Positions 1 to 7,978 of a stretch of DNA of 46,283 nt are shown here, piece after piece. Made by a program: the position numbers and the translations under genes. The stretch comes from Alphaproteobacteria bacterium (lineage in GTDB: Bacteria > Pseudomonadota > Alphaproteobacteria > Reyranellales > Reyranellaceae), in the NCBI GenBank assembly GCA_947474005.1, contig CANJHI010000022.1:1-46283 (forward strand), in the 5' to 3' direction. Under the pieces are notes generated by a model, which made no database searches, was not told the origin of the DNA, and saw only the letters and a list, made by a program, of their open reading frames with translations. Within the stretch, counting starts at the first letter, position 1, and every line of letters starts with the position of its first letter.

Positions 1-1
1 C

Positions 2-1831
2 GCCAGCCTGGCGGACGAGACGCCCGAGGGCCGCTCGATCGTCGTGCTGGCGAAGGACAAGTATGGACTGCGCGGTGTCGACGTCGCCGAGCTCGGGGGC
101 CGCTTCGTTGCCTTCACGGCACAGACCCGCATGAGTGGCGTCGACCATGCCCGCGTGCGCAACGCCACGCGCGTCGTGGTCGGCAAATCGCGGCGCTCGC
201 GCTGGTTCGAACTGACCCACGGCTCGGTGGTCGACGAGCTGGTGCGCAGCGGCTCCGGCCTCGCCGTCGAGGTGGCGCCCTCGGCCGACGGCCCGGAGCC
301 GCCGCGCCCCGTCGATTGGCTGCTGGGCGCGCCGCGGCGAATCGGTCCCTATCTCGAAGGCGTCCTCACCACGGCGGTGGCGACCGGTCTCGGCAAGCTG
401 GTCGACGACGTGATCCTGCTGCCCAACATTTCGCTGCTCTACGTCGTGCCGGTCCTGATCGCCGCGGCCCGGCACGGCCTCGTGCCGTCGCTCTGGGTCT
501 CGGGGCTGAGCGTGCTCGGCTACAATTTCTTCTTCCTGCCGCCGCTCTACAAATTCACGGTCCACGACCCCGCCAACATCGTCGCCCTCTTTTTCTTCAT
601 GTTCGTGTCGATCGTGGCCAGCGCGCTCGCCGCCCGCACGCGCGCGCAGACCGAGGCGGCGCGGCGCGAGGCCCGCACGACGGCCGATCTCTACGCCTTC
701 AGCCGCAAGATCGCGGGAGTCATCGACCTCTACGATCTGCTGTGGACCGTGGCCACGCATCTCGCCCGGCTGCTGAACGCCGAGGTCGTGATCCTGATGC
801 CGGAGAAGACGTCCGACGGGAACGGCAAGCTCGAAGCCTCTGCCGCGTTTCCGCCGGGCACCGAGTTGAGCGAAGCCGATCTGGCGGCCGCGCGCTGGTC
901 GTGGGACGCCGACCAGCCGACCGGCAAGGGCACCGATACATTGCCCGGCGGCCGATGGCTTTTCGTGCCCATTCGCACCAGCCGCTCCGAAATCGGCGTG
1001 ATCGGCGTGCTGTCGCTCAAGGAAGGCGCTGGCGGCCTCACCGCGGCTGAGCGGCGCCTGCTCGATGCCGTCGGCAACCAGGCGGCGGTTGCCGTCGAGC
1101 GCGTGACGCTGGCGGCCGACATCGACCAGGCCCAGCTCGGCGCGGACCGCGAGCGGATGCGCTCGGCGATGCTGACCTCGGTGTCGCACGACCTGCGGAC
1201 TCCGCTCGCCTCGATCATCGGCGCGCTCTCCAGTTTGCGCAGCTACCGCGACCGCTACGACGAGGCGACGCGGGCCGAACTTCTGGACACGGCCCTGAGC
1301 GAAGCCGAGCGGCTCGACCGCTTCGTCGGCAACCTGCTCGCCATGACCCGCCTCGATGCCGGCGCGATCACGCCCAAGCGCGAGGCCGTCGAGGTCGGCG
1401 ATCTCGTGTCGACGACGTTGCGGCGTGCCGTGCCGCTCCTCGAAGGCCGCCAGGTAGGCTCGTCGGTCCCACCCGGCCTGCCCAGCCTGTCGCTCGATTT
1501 CGTCCTGGCAGAGCAGGTTCTGTTCAACCTGCTGGACAATGCCGCCAAGTACTCACCGGCCGGAGGGCGGATCGAGGTCGAGGCGCGTCAGGCGGGCGGG
1601 CGCGTCGAGATCGTCGTGCGCGACGAAGGGCCCGGCATCGCGGCGGCCGATCTCGACCGGATCTTCGACAAGTTCTACCGCGCCCACGACGGCGACCGCC
1701 GCCTTGCCGGCACCGGCCTCGGCCTCGCCATCGCCAGGGGCTTTGTGGAAGTCCAGGGCGGCACGATCGCGGCACGCAACCGAACCGACCGTAGTGGCGC
1801 GGAATTCGTCGTGAGCTATCCTGTCGTCTGA
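2..1831 (+). CDS. kdpD: In-frame KdpB-KdpD chimera: KdpB fragment joined to the KdpD sensor kinase, 5' end outside window
   Basis: The frame is open from the left edge. Its first ~48 residues are KdpB, the P-type ATPase of the Kdp potassium pump: TPEGRSIV, then FTAQTRMSG of the nucleotide-binding domain. Directly after GVD (near base 145) the protein becomes KdpD within its universal-stress-like domain ([13 protein letters not shown]). The rest is normal KdpD: about four membrane segments (DUF4118), a GAF-like region, the HisKA box with phospho-acceptor His (SHDLRTPL, codon 1187-1189), and HATPase motifs ([23 protein letters not shown]). Missing are the rest of KdpB, all of KdpC and the N-terminal KdpD sensor with its Walker motifs. 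A GTG at 44 could initiate, but the frame is coding upstream of it. The kinase half looks intact; whether it still senses potassium is unknown. The chimera could be a real deletion or an assembly join. Confidence 0.85.
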   Translation, partial: ASLADETPEGRSIVVLAKDKYGLRGVDVAELGGRFVAFTAQTRMSGVDHARVRNATRVVVGKSRRSRWFELTHGSVVDELVRSGSGLAVEVAPSADGPEPPRPVDWLLGAPRRIGPYLEGVLTTAVATGLGKLVDDVILLPNISLLYVVPVLIAAARHGLVPSLWVSGLSVLGYNFFFLPPLYKFTVHDPANIVALFFFMFVSIVASALAARTRAQTEAARREARTTADLYAFSRKIAGVIDLYDLLWTVATHLARLLNAEVVILMPEKTSDGNGKLEASAAFPPGTELSEADLAAARWSWDADQPTGKGTDTLPGGRWLFVPIRTSRSEIGVIGVLSLKEGAGGLTAAERRLLDAVGNQAAVAVERVTLAADIDQAQLGADRERMRSAMLTSVSHDLRTPLASIIGALSSLRSYRDRYDEATRAELLDTALSEAERLDRFVGNLLAMTRLDAGAITPKREAVEVGDLVSTTLRRAVPLLEGRQVGSSVPPGLPSLSLDFVLAEQVLFNLLDNAAKYSPAGGRIEVEARQAGGRVEIVVRDEGPGIAAADLDRIFDKFYRAHDGDRRLAGTGLGLAIARGFVEVQGGTIAARNRTDRSGAEFVVSYPVV

Positions 1832-1860
1832 CATGACGAATTGTGCATGACGGGCTGGGC

Positions 1861-2544
1861 ATGACGGGCGACGCTGCGCTGATCCTGATCGTCGAGGACG
1901 AACCGCCGATCCGCCGGCTGTTGCGCACGACCCTGGCTGCCCACGACTATCGCACCTTGGAGGCCGCGACCGGCGCCGAAGCCTTGTCGGCGCTGCGCCA
2001 TCACCGCCCCGACCTCGTGCTGCTCGATCTCGGCCTGCCCGATGTCGATGGCCTGGCCCTGATCGGCCAGATCCGGGCCAAGGGGCCGGTGCCCATCGTG
2101 GTGCTGTCGAGCCGCGGCGACGAGGCCGCCAAGGTGACGGCGCTCGATTCGGGCGCCGACGACTATGTCACCAAGCCGTTCGGCGCCGACGAGCTGATGG
2201 CGCGGCTGCGCGCGGCGCTGCGCCATCGCCTGCAGCAGCAGGGTGCCGAGCGCGGCTTCACCAGCGACGACCTCAGCGTCGACCTGGTGCGCCGGCTGGT
2301 GCGACGCGGAGCCGAGGACGTGAAACTCTCGCCCAAGGAATACGACATCCTGGAGCAGCTCGTGATCCACGCCGGCAAGGTGCTGACGCACAAGCATCTG
2401 TTGCGCGAGGTCTGGCGCGACGAGCTGGTCGATCCGCAGTATCTCCGCGTCTATGTGCGCCAGCTTCGCCAGAAGATCGAAGCCGACCCGTCGGCCCCGC
2501 GACACGTGCTCACGGAGCCGGGAATTGGCTATCGCCTCGTTTGA
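1861..2544 (+). CDS. kdpE: KdpE response regulator (OmpR family)
   Basis: This is the partner of the KdpD kinase and the expected transcriptional activator of kdp genes. The N-terminal receiver domain has the acidic pair after LIVEDE, the phospho-acceptor Asp in LVLLDLGLPD and the conserved Lys in VTKPFG. The C-terminal winged-helix domain has LSPKEYDIL and ends GIGYRLV, typical of OmpR/KdpE. I start it at the ATG at 1861 because the receiver fold begins a few residues later; a GTG at 1843 in the same frame is an alternative. It lies 29 bases after the kinase stop, so the two are probably co-transcribed. The kdpABC targets are not intact in this window. Confidence 0.9.
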   Translation: MTGDAALILIVEDEPPIRRLLRTTLAAHDYRTLEAATGAEALSALRHHRPDLVLLDLGLPDVDGLALIGQIRAKGPVPIVVLSSRGDEAAKVTALDSGADDYVTKPFGADELMARLRAALRHRLQQQGAERGFTSDDLSVDLVRRLVRRGAEDVKLSPKEYDILEQLVIHAGKVLTHKHLLREVWRDELVDPQYLRVYVRQLRQKIEADPSAPRHVLTEPGIGYRLV

Positions 2545-2602
2545 GCGCGCGTCCGCGTCGGTCTAGTCTCGACGCGCTCGAAGGACACGTGGAAGGGGCA
2601 AC

Positions 2603-3721
2603 ATGCGTATCGGCGTTCCGAAAGAAGTGAAGACCCATGAATACCGGGTGGGCCTGGTGCCGGGCAGCGTGCGCGAACTCATCCATCACGGCCACGCGAT
2701 CGTGGTCGAGAAGGGCGCCGGCACGGGGATCGGCATCGACAACGCCGAATATGTCCGGGCGGGCGCGACGGTAGCCGGCGGCGCGGCAGAGGTCTTCGCG
2801 GGCGCCGACATGATCGTCAAGGTGAAGGAGCCCCAGCCGGCGGAGATCGCGATGCTGCGGCCCGGCCAGGTGCTGTTCACCTACCTTCACCTCGCGGCCG
2901 ACAAGGGACAGACCGAAGGACTGCTGCGCTCCGGCGCGACCTGCATTGCCTACGAGACGGTGACCGACGCGCGCGGCGGCCTGCCGCTGCTGGCGCCGAT
3001 GAGCGAGGTCGCCGGCCGCATGTCGGTCCAGGTGGGCGCGCATTGCCTCGAGAAGGAACAGGGCGGCAAGGGCGTGCTGCTGGGCGGCGTGCCGGGCGTG
3101 AAGGCAGCGAAGGTCGTCATCATCGGCGGCGGCGTTTCAGGCACCAATGCCGCCCGCATGGCGATGGGTATGGAGGCCTATGTCACCGTCATCGACAAGT
3201 CGCTGCACCGGCTCTACGAGCTCGATCTCCAATTTGGTTCGCAGCTCCATACGCTGTTCTCGACGGTCGAGAACATCGAGAACGAGGTGCTCGAAGCCGA
3301 TCTGGTGATCGGCGCGGTGCTGGTGCCGGGCGCCGCCGCGCCAAAACTGGTGACGCGCGACATGGTGCGGCGCATGAAGCCGGGCTCGGTCATCGTCGAC
3401 ATCGCCATCGACCAGGGCGGCTGTTTCGAGACGAGCCGGCCCACGACGCACGCGGTGCCGACCTATGTCGACGAAGGCGTCGTCCATTACTGCGTGACGA
3501 ACATGCCGGGCGCCGTGGCCCGCACCTCGACCTTTGCTTTGAACAACGCCACCCTGCCGTTCGTACTGGCGCTCGCCGACAAGGGCTGGCGCAAGGCGCT
3601 GCAGGACGACATCTATCTGCGGCGCGGCCTCAACGTTCATGCCGGCGCCGTCACCTTCGAGGCGGTGGCGACGGACCTCGGTCTGCCGCTCGACTCGGCC
3701 GAGCGAGCGCTGGCTGCCTAG
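2603..3721 (+). CDS. ald: Alanine dehydrogenase
   Basis: NAD-dependent L-alanine dehydrogenase interconverts alanine with pyruvate plus ammonia in the cytoplasm. The 372 residues match the family length. It opens with [10 protein letters not shown] and the substrate-binding Arg in HEYRVGL, then KVKEPQ (Lys) and TYLHLA (catalytic His). The Rossmann nucleotide-binding motif is [11 protein letters not shown], and the catalytic Asp lies in DIAIDQGG. A strong ribosome binding site (GGAAGGGG) precedes the ATG. It stands alone, 58 bases after kdpE, and converges on the next gene with a 4-base gap. No regulator of the Lrp type is visible next to it. Confidence 0.95.
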   Translation: MRIGVPKEVKTHEYRVGLVPGSVRELIHHGHAIVVEKGAGTGIGIDNAEYVRAGATVAGGAAEVFAGADMIVKVKEPQPAEIAMLRPGQVLFTYLHLAADKGQTEGLLRSGATCIAYETVTDARGGLPLLAPMSEVAGRMSVQVGAHCLEKEQGGKGVLLGGVPGVKAAKVVIIGGGVSGTNAARMAMGMEAYVTVIDKSLHRLYELDLQFGSQLHTLFSTVENIENEVLEADLVIGAVLVPGAAAPKLVTRDMVRRMKPGSVIVDIAIDQGGCFETSRPTTHAVPTYVDEGVVHYCVTNMPGAVARTSTFALNNATLPFVLALADKGWRKALQDDIYLRRGLNVHAGAVTFEAVATDLGLPLDSAERALAA

Positions 3722-3725
3722 GGGC

Positions 3726-4280
3726 TCAGGCTTTCTTCGCGCCCGGCAGGAAATCGTCGAGTGGCACGCCGAAGCTGTTGAGCGCCCACGAGACGAGATT
3801 GTACTGGCCGATGGTGAAGACCACATCCATGAGCTGCTCGGTCGAGTATTTCTTTGAGAGCACCGCCCAGGTGGCGTCGGAGACGACGGAATTCTCGTAG
3901 AGATCGTCGGCGGCCTGCATCAGCGCCGCCTCATGCTCGCTCCAGGTGCCCTTGGGGCCCTTCTTGATATTCTCGACATCGGCGTCGGTGACGCCGCCCT
4001 TCTTGGCGATCAGCTCGTGCTGGGCGAATTCGTACTCGGCCTGGTTCAGCCAGCCGATCCGGAGGATCAGCAGCTCGCGGTCGCGGAACGGCAGGGTCTG
4101 CTTGCCCAGCACATGGCCGGCAAACGGTGTCCAGCGCTTCACCAGCTTGGGGTGATGGGCCAGGACCTTGAAGATGTTGAAGATCTGGCCGTTCATCGCG
4201 TTCTTCTCGACGGTCTCGCGATCCTCGATGGCCATGGTGGCGAGGTCGCGCATTGGAATGCGCTGCTTGCGCTTGATCAT
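3726..4280 (-). CDS. Carboxymuconolactone decarboxylase (CMD) family protein
   Basis: This 184-residue protein has the CMD/AhpD-like fold signature: LPFRDRELLILRIGWL followed by AEYEFAQHELIAKK, with a second helical repeat near IGQYNLVSWALNSFG. The protein contains no cysteine, so it cannot be an AhpD-type CxxC peroxidase and belongs with the decarboxylase or hydrolase-like members. The start is fixed by GGGAGGAA about 5 bases before the ATG. It is the last gene of a minus-strand group with an RraA-like aldolase and an IlvD dehydratase, separated by a 75-base gap. That context suggests a role in catabolism of a small carboxylic acid. The exact reaction cannot be read from the sequence. Confidence 0.8.
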   Translation of the reverse strand: MIKRKQRIPMRDLATMAIEDRETVEKNAMNGQIFNIFKVLAHHPKLVKRWTPFAGHVLGKQTLPFRDRELLILRIGWLNQAEYEFAQHELIAKKGGVTDADVENIKKGPKGTWSEHEAALMQAADDLYENSVVSDATWAVLSKKYSTEQLMDVVFTIGQYNLVSWALNSFGVPLDDFLPGAKKA

Positions 4281-4355
4281 CGTCGTTCCTCCCGTTTCGG
4301 TCCCGATGTGGACTAGCGCCCGGCCGCCGCAGCGACAAGGCGCCCGCGCTGCCGT

Positions 4356-5072
4356 CTATCGCTTCGCGGCTTTCCGCCAGGCCGCGAAGTCGGCCAACGT
4401 CTTGTCGTCGGTCGCCGGATAGAGGCCGAAGATGCCGCTACGCTTGCGGACTTCCTCGGTGACGAAGTCCTCGAAGGCCGTCATCTCGAAGGCCTCGTCG
4501 GCGATCTCGTCGGCGAGATGGGCCGGGATGACGATGACGCCGTCGCTGTCGCCCAGGATCACGTCGCCGGGAAACACCGGCGCATCGCCGCAGCCGATCG
4601 GCACATTGATGTCGATCGCCTGGTGCAGCGTGAGGTTGGTGGGGGCGCTGGGGCGATGGTGATAGGCCGGAAACCCCAGCTTGCCGATCTCGGCCGAATC
4701 GCGGAAGCCGCCGTCGGTCACCACGCCTGCCACGCCGCGCTTCATGAGACGCGTCACCAGGATCGCGCCCGCCGAGGCCGCCCGCGCATCCTTGCGGCTG
4801 TCCATCACCAGCACCGCGCCGGGCGGGCAATCTTCTATCGCCTTACGCTGCGGATGGCTGCGATCGCGGAACACCGCGAGCTGGTTCAGGTCCTCGCGCG
4901 CCGGGATATAGCGGAGCGTGAAAGCCTCGCCGACCAGCGCCGGCTGATCGTGCGACAGCGGATGGACGTCCTGAATGAACTGGGTGCGGAAGCCGCGCTT
5001 GAACAGCGCGGTGGCGACGGTGGCGGTGCTGATGGTCGCGAGCTTGTTGCGGGTTTCGGTTTTCAAGGCCAT
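4356..5072 (-). CDS. RraA-like / HMG aldolase-family protein
   Basis: The 238-residue protein belongs to the RraA/4-hydroxy-4-methyl-2-oxoglutarate aldolase family. The divalent-metal and substrate site is seen as Asp120, Arg124 and Asp125 in VVTDGGFRD, preceded by AASAGAIL. A later PGDVILGDSDGVIVIP segment is also typical. Members are class II pyruvate aldolases or oxaloacetate decarboxylases acting on oxo-acids. It sits 11 bases downstream of a sugar-acid dehydratase, and its ribosome binding site (GAGGA) overlaps that gene's stop. A likely job is therefore to cleave the 2-keto-3-deoxy acid made by the dehydratase, which is inferred from context. True RraA proteins that inhibit RNase E are shorter. 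Confidence 0.85.
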   Translation of the reverse strand: MALKTETRNKLATISTATVATALFKRGFRTQFIQDVHPLSHDQPALVGEAFTLRYIPAREDLNQLAVFRDRSHPQRKAIEDCPPGAVLVMDSRKDARAASAGAILVTRLMKRGVAGVVTDGGFRDSAEIGKLGFPAYHHRPSAPTNLTLHQAIDINVPIGCGDAPVFPGDVILGDSDGVIVIPAHLADEIADEAFEMTAFEDFVTEEVRKRSGIFGLYPATDDKTLADFAAWRKAAKR

Positions 5073-5083
5073 GGTCGCGATCC

Positions 5084-6823
5084 TCAGTAGATCGAGGGTT
5101 CGGCCACCGGGGCGCCGAACGACGTCTCGAGGAAGTCGAAGTCGCAGCCCTCGTTGGCCTGCTTGATGTGGCGGGTGAACATCCAGCCGTAGCCACGCTC
5201 ATAGCGCGGCTCGGGCTTCTTCCAGGCGGCGCGTCGCTTGGCCAGCTCCTCGTCCGACACGTTCATGTCGATCGTGCGCTTGTCGACGTCGAGCGAGATC
5301 ATGTCACCAGTCTTCACCAGCGCCAGCGGCCCACCGATATAGGACTCGGGCGAGACATGCAGGATGCAGGCGCCATAGCTGGTGCCGCTCATGCGCGAAT
5401 CGGAAAGCCGTACCATGTCGCGAACGCCTTGTTGCACCAGCTTCTTCGGGATCGGCAGCATGCCCCACTCCGGCATGCCCGGGCCGCCCTGAGGGCCGGC
5501 GTTGCGCAGGATCAGGACCGTGTCTTCCGTGACGTCGAGATCGTCGCGGTCGATTGCCTCCTTCATCGAGGGATAATCGTCGAACACCAGCGCCGGGCCG
5601 GTGTGCTTCAGGAATCTTGGCGCGCAGGCGGAAGGTTTGATCACGCAGCCGTCGGGCGCGAGATTGCCCCTCAGCACCGCGAGAGCACCCTCGGCATAGA
5701 TCGGATTCTTTACGGTGCGGATGACGTCGTCGTTATAGACCTCGGCGCCCGAGACGTTCTCACCCAGCGTCTTGCCGGTGACGGTCATCGTCCCGAGATG
5801 CAGGTGATCCCGGATCTGTTCCATCAGGCCGGGGAGGCCGCCCGCGTAGAAAAAGTCCTCCATCAGGTACTTGTCGCCGCTCGGGCGGATGTTGGCGATG
5901 ACGGGCACCTTGCGGCTCGCGCGCTCGAAATCGTCGAGGCCGACGTCCTGCCCGGCACGGCGCGCCATCGCGATCAGATGGATGATGGCGTTGGTCGAAC
6001 AGCCCACGGCCATGGCCACGGTGATGGCGTTCAGGAACGCCTCCTTGGTCAGGATCTTCCTGGGCGTGAGATCCTCCCATACCATCTCGACGATGCGGCG
6101 GCCCGACTCGGCGCTCATGCGAATGTGGTTGGCGTCGGCCGCCGGGATCGACGAGGCACCGGGGAGCGTCATGCCGAGCGTCTCGGCCATCGCCATCATG
6201 GTCGCGGCCGTGCCCATGGTCATGCAGGTGCCGTAGCTCCGCGCGATGCCCGCCTCGACATCAACCCAATCGTCGTCCGAGATCTTGCCGGCACGGCGCT
6301 CGTCCCAGTACTTCCAGGCGTCCGAGCCCGAGCCCAGCACCTTGCCCTTCCAGTTGCCGCGCAGCATCGGCCCGGCCGGCAGGTAGATCGCGGGCAGGCC
6401 CATGCTGATGGCGCCCAGCAGCAGCGCGGGCGTGGTCTTGTCGCAGCCGCCCATCAGCACGACGCCATCCACGGGATGCCCGCGTAAAAGCTCCTCGGCG
6501 TCCATCGCCAGCAGATTGCGATAGAGCATGGTGGTGGGCTTGAGGAAGCTCTCCGACAGCGACAGCGCGGGCAGTTCCATCGGGAAACCGCCGGCCTGCA
6601 GGATGCCGCGCTTCACGTCGTCGACGCGGGTCTTGAAATGCATGTGGCAGGGCTGGGCGTCCGACCAGGTGTTGAGGATCGCGATGACCGGCTTGCCGGC
6701 CCACTCCTCGGGCGCATAACCCATCTGCATGGCGCGCGAGCGGTGGCCGAAGGCGCGCAGGTCGTCGGGTGCAAACCAGCGCGCGCTGCGCAGGGAATCA
6801 GGGCTTTTTCTTTTCGTGGTCAT
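5084..6823 (-). CDS. IlvD/Edd-family dehydratase, L-arabinonate dehydratase type
   Basis: An Fe-S sugar-acid dehydratase that removes water from an aldonic acid to give a 2-keto-3-deoxy acid. Counted from the ATG at 6823 the protein is 579 residues with candidate [2Fe-2S] ligands Cys59 (SDAQPC), Cys127 (GGCDKT) and Cys200 (SYGTC). From memory, this spacing and length match the characterised Rhizobium L-arabinonate dehydratase. A TTG further upstream at 6838 is rejected because the ribosome binding site GGAGGAG (6830-6836) lies just after it. It leads the operon with the RraA-like gene and is divergent from a GntR regulator. The substrate (L-arabinonate, D-fuconate or similar) is not fixed by sequence alone. 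Confidence 0.88.
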   Translation of the reverse strand: MTTKRKSPDSLRSARWFAPDDLRAFGHRSRAMQMGYAPEEWAGKPVIAILNTWSDAQPCHMHFKTRVDDVKRGILQAGGFPMELPALSLSESFLKPTTMLYRNLLAMDAEELLRGHPVDGVVLMGGCDKTTPALLLGAISMGLPAIYLPAGPMLRGNWKGKVLGSGSDAWKYWDERRAGKISDDDWVDVEAGIARSYGTCMTMGTAATMMAMAETLGMTLPGASSIPAADANHIRMSAESGRRIVEMVWEDLTPRKILTKEAFLNAITVAMAVGCSTNAIIHLIAMARRAGQDVGLDDFERASRKVPVIANIRPSGDKYLMEDFFYAGGLPGLMEQIRDHLHLGTMTVTGKTLGENVSGAEVYNDDVIRTVKNPIYAEGALAVLRGNLAPDGCVIKPSACAPRFLKHTGPALVFDDYPSMKEAIDRDDLDVTEDTVLILRNAGPQGGPGMPEWGMLPIPKKLVQQGVRDMVRLSDSRMSGTSYGACILHVSPESYIGGPLALVKTGDMISLDVDKRTIDMNVSDEELAKRRAAWKKPEPRYERGYGWMFTRHIKQANEGCDFDFLETSFGAPVAEPSIY

Positions 6824-6829
6824 TGGATT

Positions 6830-6836
6830 CTCCTCC
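6830..6836 (-). promoter_or_regulatory. Ribosome binding site that decides the dehydratase start
   Basis: GGAGGAG on the minus strand, 6 bases before the ATG at 6823. It makes the in-frame TTG at 6838 an unlikely start, since it lies inside that longer reading. Confidence 0.75.
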
Positions 6837-6845
6837 AAATCCGAG

Positions 6846-6857
6846 CTAATACATTAG
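6846..6857. promoter_or_regulatory. Candidate GntR operator between divergent genes
   Basis: A perfect inverted repeat, CTAAT-AC-ATTAG, lies in the 52-base gap between the divergent dehydratase and GntR genes. FCD-type GntR regulators usually bind short AT-rich palindromes in such gaps. Its position would let one dimer control both directions. No binding evidence exists beyond symmetry and location. Confidence 0.4.
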
Positions 6858-6875
6858 TGCATCTGTGGTCAAGCC

Positions 6876-7565
6876 ATGCTGAAAATTGCCTCCGAACGTC
6901 TCGATCGTGACCGCCAGGCCGCACCGCAGGTCTTCGAGCGGCTGCGCGAAATGATCGTCTCCCTCGTCCTGCCGCCGGCCACGCAGCTGTCGCGCGCGGC
7001 GCTGGCCGAACAGTTCGGCTTGAGTTCAACCCCGATCCGCGATGCCCTCATGCGGCTGCACGAGGAGGACCTGGTCGAGGTCTTCCCCCAGCATGCCACC
7101 GTCGTGAGCCGGATCGACATCAAGCTGGCGGAGCAGGCGCATTTCCTGCGCCAGGCCCTGGAGCTGGAAATCGTGCGGACGCTGGCGCTCGCGCACGATA
7201 CAGGGCTGATCGACGATCTGAACCGAACGATCGCACTCCAGCAGCAGTTCGCGAAGGCCGGCGATTTCGCGAAGTTCATGGCGGCAGACAACGATTTCCA
7301 TCGCCTGCTCTACACGGCATCCAGCAAGCCCGAGCTCTGGACCTTGGTGAAGAGCCGCAGCGGCCATATCGACAGGCTGCGCCGTCTGCACCTGCCCACG
7401 CCCGGCAAGGCGCAGGACATCGTGCGCCACCACCGGATGATCGTGAAGGCCATCGAGGCCGGCGAGCCGGAAGATGCCCAGCGGCATCTGCGCAAGCATC
7501 TCTCCGGCACGCTCGGTTATCTGGAACAGATCCGGGCGCGTTACCCGGAATACCTCAGCGGCTGA
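6876..7565 (+). CDS. GntR-family transcriptional regulator (FadR/FCD subfamily)
   Basis: The 229-residue protein has an N-terminal winged helix (LSRAALAEQFGLSSTPIRDALMRL, roughly residues 33-58) followed by an all-helical FCD ligand domain. That domain shows typical metal or ligand residues: NDFHRLLY and HHRMIVKAI. These regulators are usually repressors released by a carboxylic-acid ligand. It is divergent from the IlvD-RraA operon across 52 bases containing a palindrome, so it is the probable local regulator. Its 3' end overlaps the stop of a small convergent gene by 11 bases. Confidence 0.9.
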   Translation: MLKIASERLDRDRQAAPQVFERLREMIVSLVLPPATQLSRAALAEQFGLSSTPIRDALMRLHEEDLVEVFPQHATVVSRIDIKLAEQAHFLRQALELEIVRTLALAHDTGLIDDLNRTIALQQQFAKAGDFAKFMAADNDFHRLLYTASSKPELWTLVKSRSGHIDRLRRLHLPTPGKAQDIVRHHRMIVKAIEAGEPEDAQRHLRKHLSGTLGYLEQIRARYPEYLSG

Positions 7566-7761
7566 AAGAGGCCGGGCCTCGGGATGGATAGGGCGTTTGC
7601 AGCCGCGCTGCAGCCAGCCTGGCGTGGCCGGGTGTCATGAATTGCACGCCGTCAAGTTCGAAGAAGGGACGAGCGACCGCATGGAAGCGAAAGGCATTAC
7701 CTTCCTTGAGGACGATGCCCGCAGGCTCGCCCCAGACTTCAACGACAAAGGGTTCGGGCAT
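7555..7761 (-). CDS. Small hypothetical protein (68 aa)
   Basis: Begins MPEPFVVEVWGEPAG and continues with FRFHAVARPFFELDGVQF, a compact pattern of beta strands with aromatic residues. It resembles short uncharacterised proteins I have seen in alphaproteobacteria, but I cannot name a family. The ATG at 7761 is chosen because GGGAGA sits 5 bases upstream; an in-frame ATG at 7779 is possible. There is no signal peptide or membrane segment. It runs convergent with the GntR gene and overlaps its end by 11 bases. Function unknown. Confidence 0.55.
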   Translation of the reverse strand: MPEPFVVEVWGEPAGIVLKEGNAFRFHAVARPFFELDGVQFMTPGHARLAAARLQTPYPSRGPASFSR

Positions 7762-7837
7762 AGTGGTCTCCCTGGTCATACCTGAGATGGTGCCACTCCA
7801 GCGATTCGGCAATGGTCGTGACGACAAAAGTAGTCAT
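7739..7837 (-). CDS. Possible 32-residue leader peptide upstream of the small protein
   Basis: An ATG at 7837 is preceded by GAGGAA at a spacing of 9 bases and opens MTTFVVTTIAESLEWHH. Its stop lies inside the start region of the 68-residue gene, so ribosomes finishing here could re-start at 7761. The reading frame is short and unmatched to any family I know. It could be a chance open frame. Confidence 0.25.
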   Translation of the reverse strand: MTTFVVTTIAESLEWHHLRYDQGDHYARTLCR

Positions 7838-7962
7838 TGGCGAATCTTCCTCGAGGCGCAGCAGAGACTGCGCGTGCGGCGTTAATATGGCGGAAGTTTT
7901 TCTGAATATATCGTGACGCTCGATCGCGGAAGAATGTGACACTCATGTTCAACCTTCCTAGT

Positions 7963-7978
7963 GTGACCGTCACGTGAC
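7963..7978. promoter_or_regulatory. Two overlapping palindromes at the reductase start
   Basis: GTGAC-C-GTCAC (7963-7973) overlaps GTCACGTGAC (7969-7978), so the motif GTGAC appears in direct, inverted, direct order. The second palindrome covers the GTG start codon of the aldo/keto reductase. A repressor bound here could block both transcription and translation, but this is inferred only from symmetry. The rest of 7838-7962 is AT-richer than its surroundings and may hold promoters for the divergent genes. Confidence 0.35.

Noticed and set aside
44..1831. GTG at 44 as the start of a complete kdpD gene
   Set aside because: The frame upstream of 44 is clearly KdpB coding sequence, and the KdpD N-terminal domain is absent, so the gene is a chimera that continues to the left.
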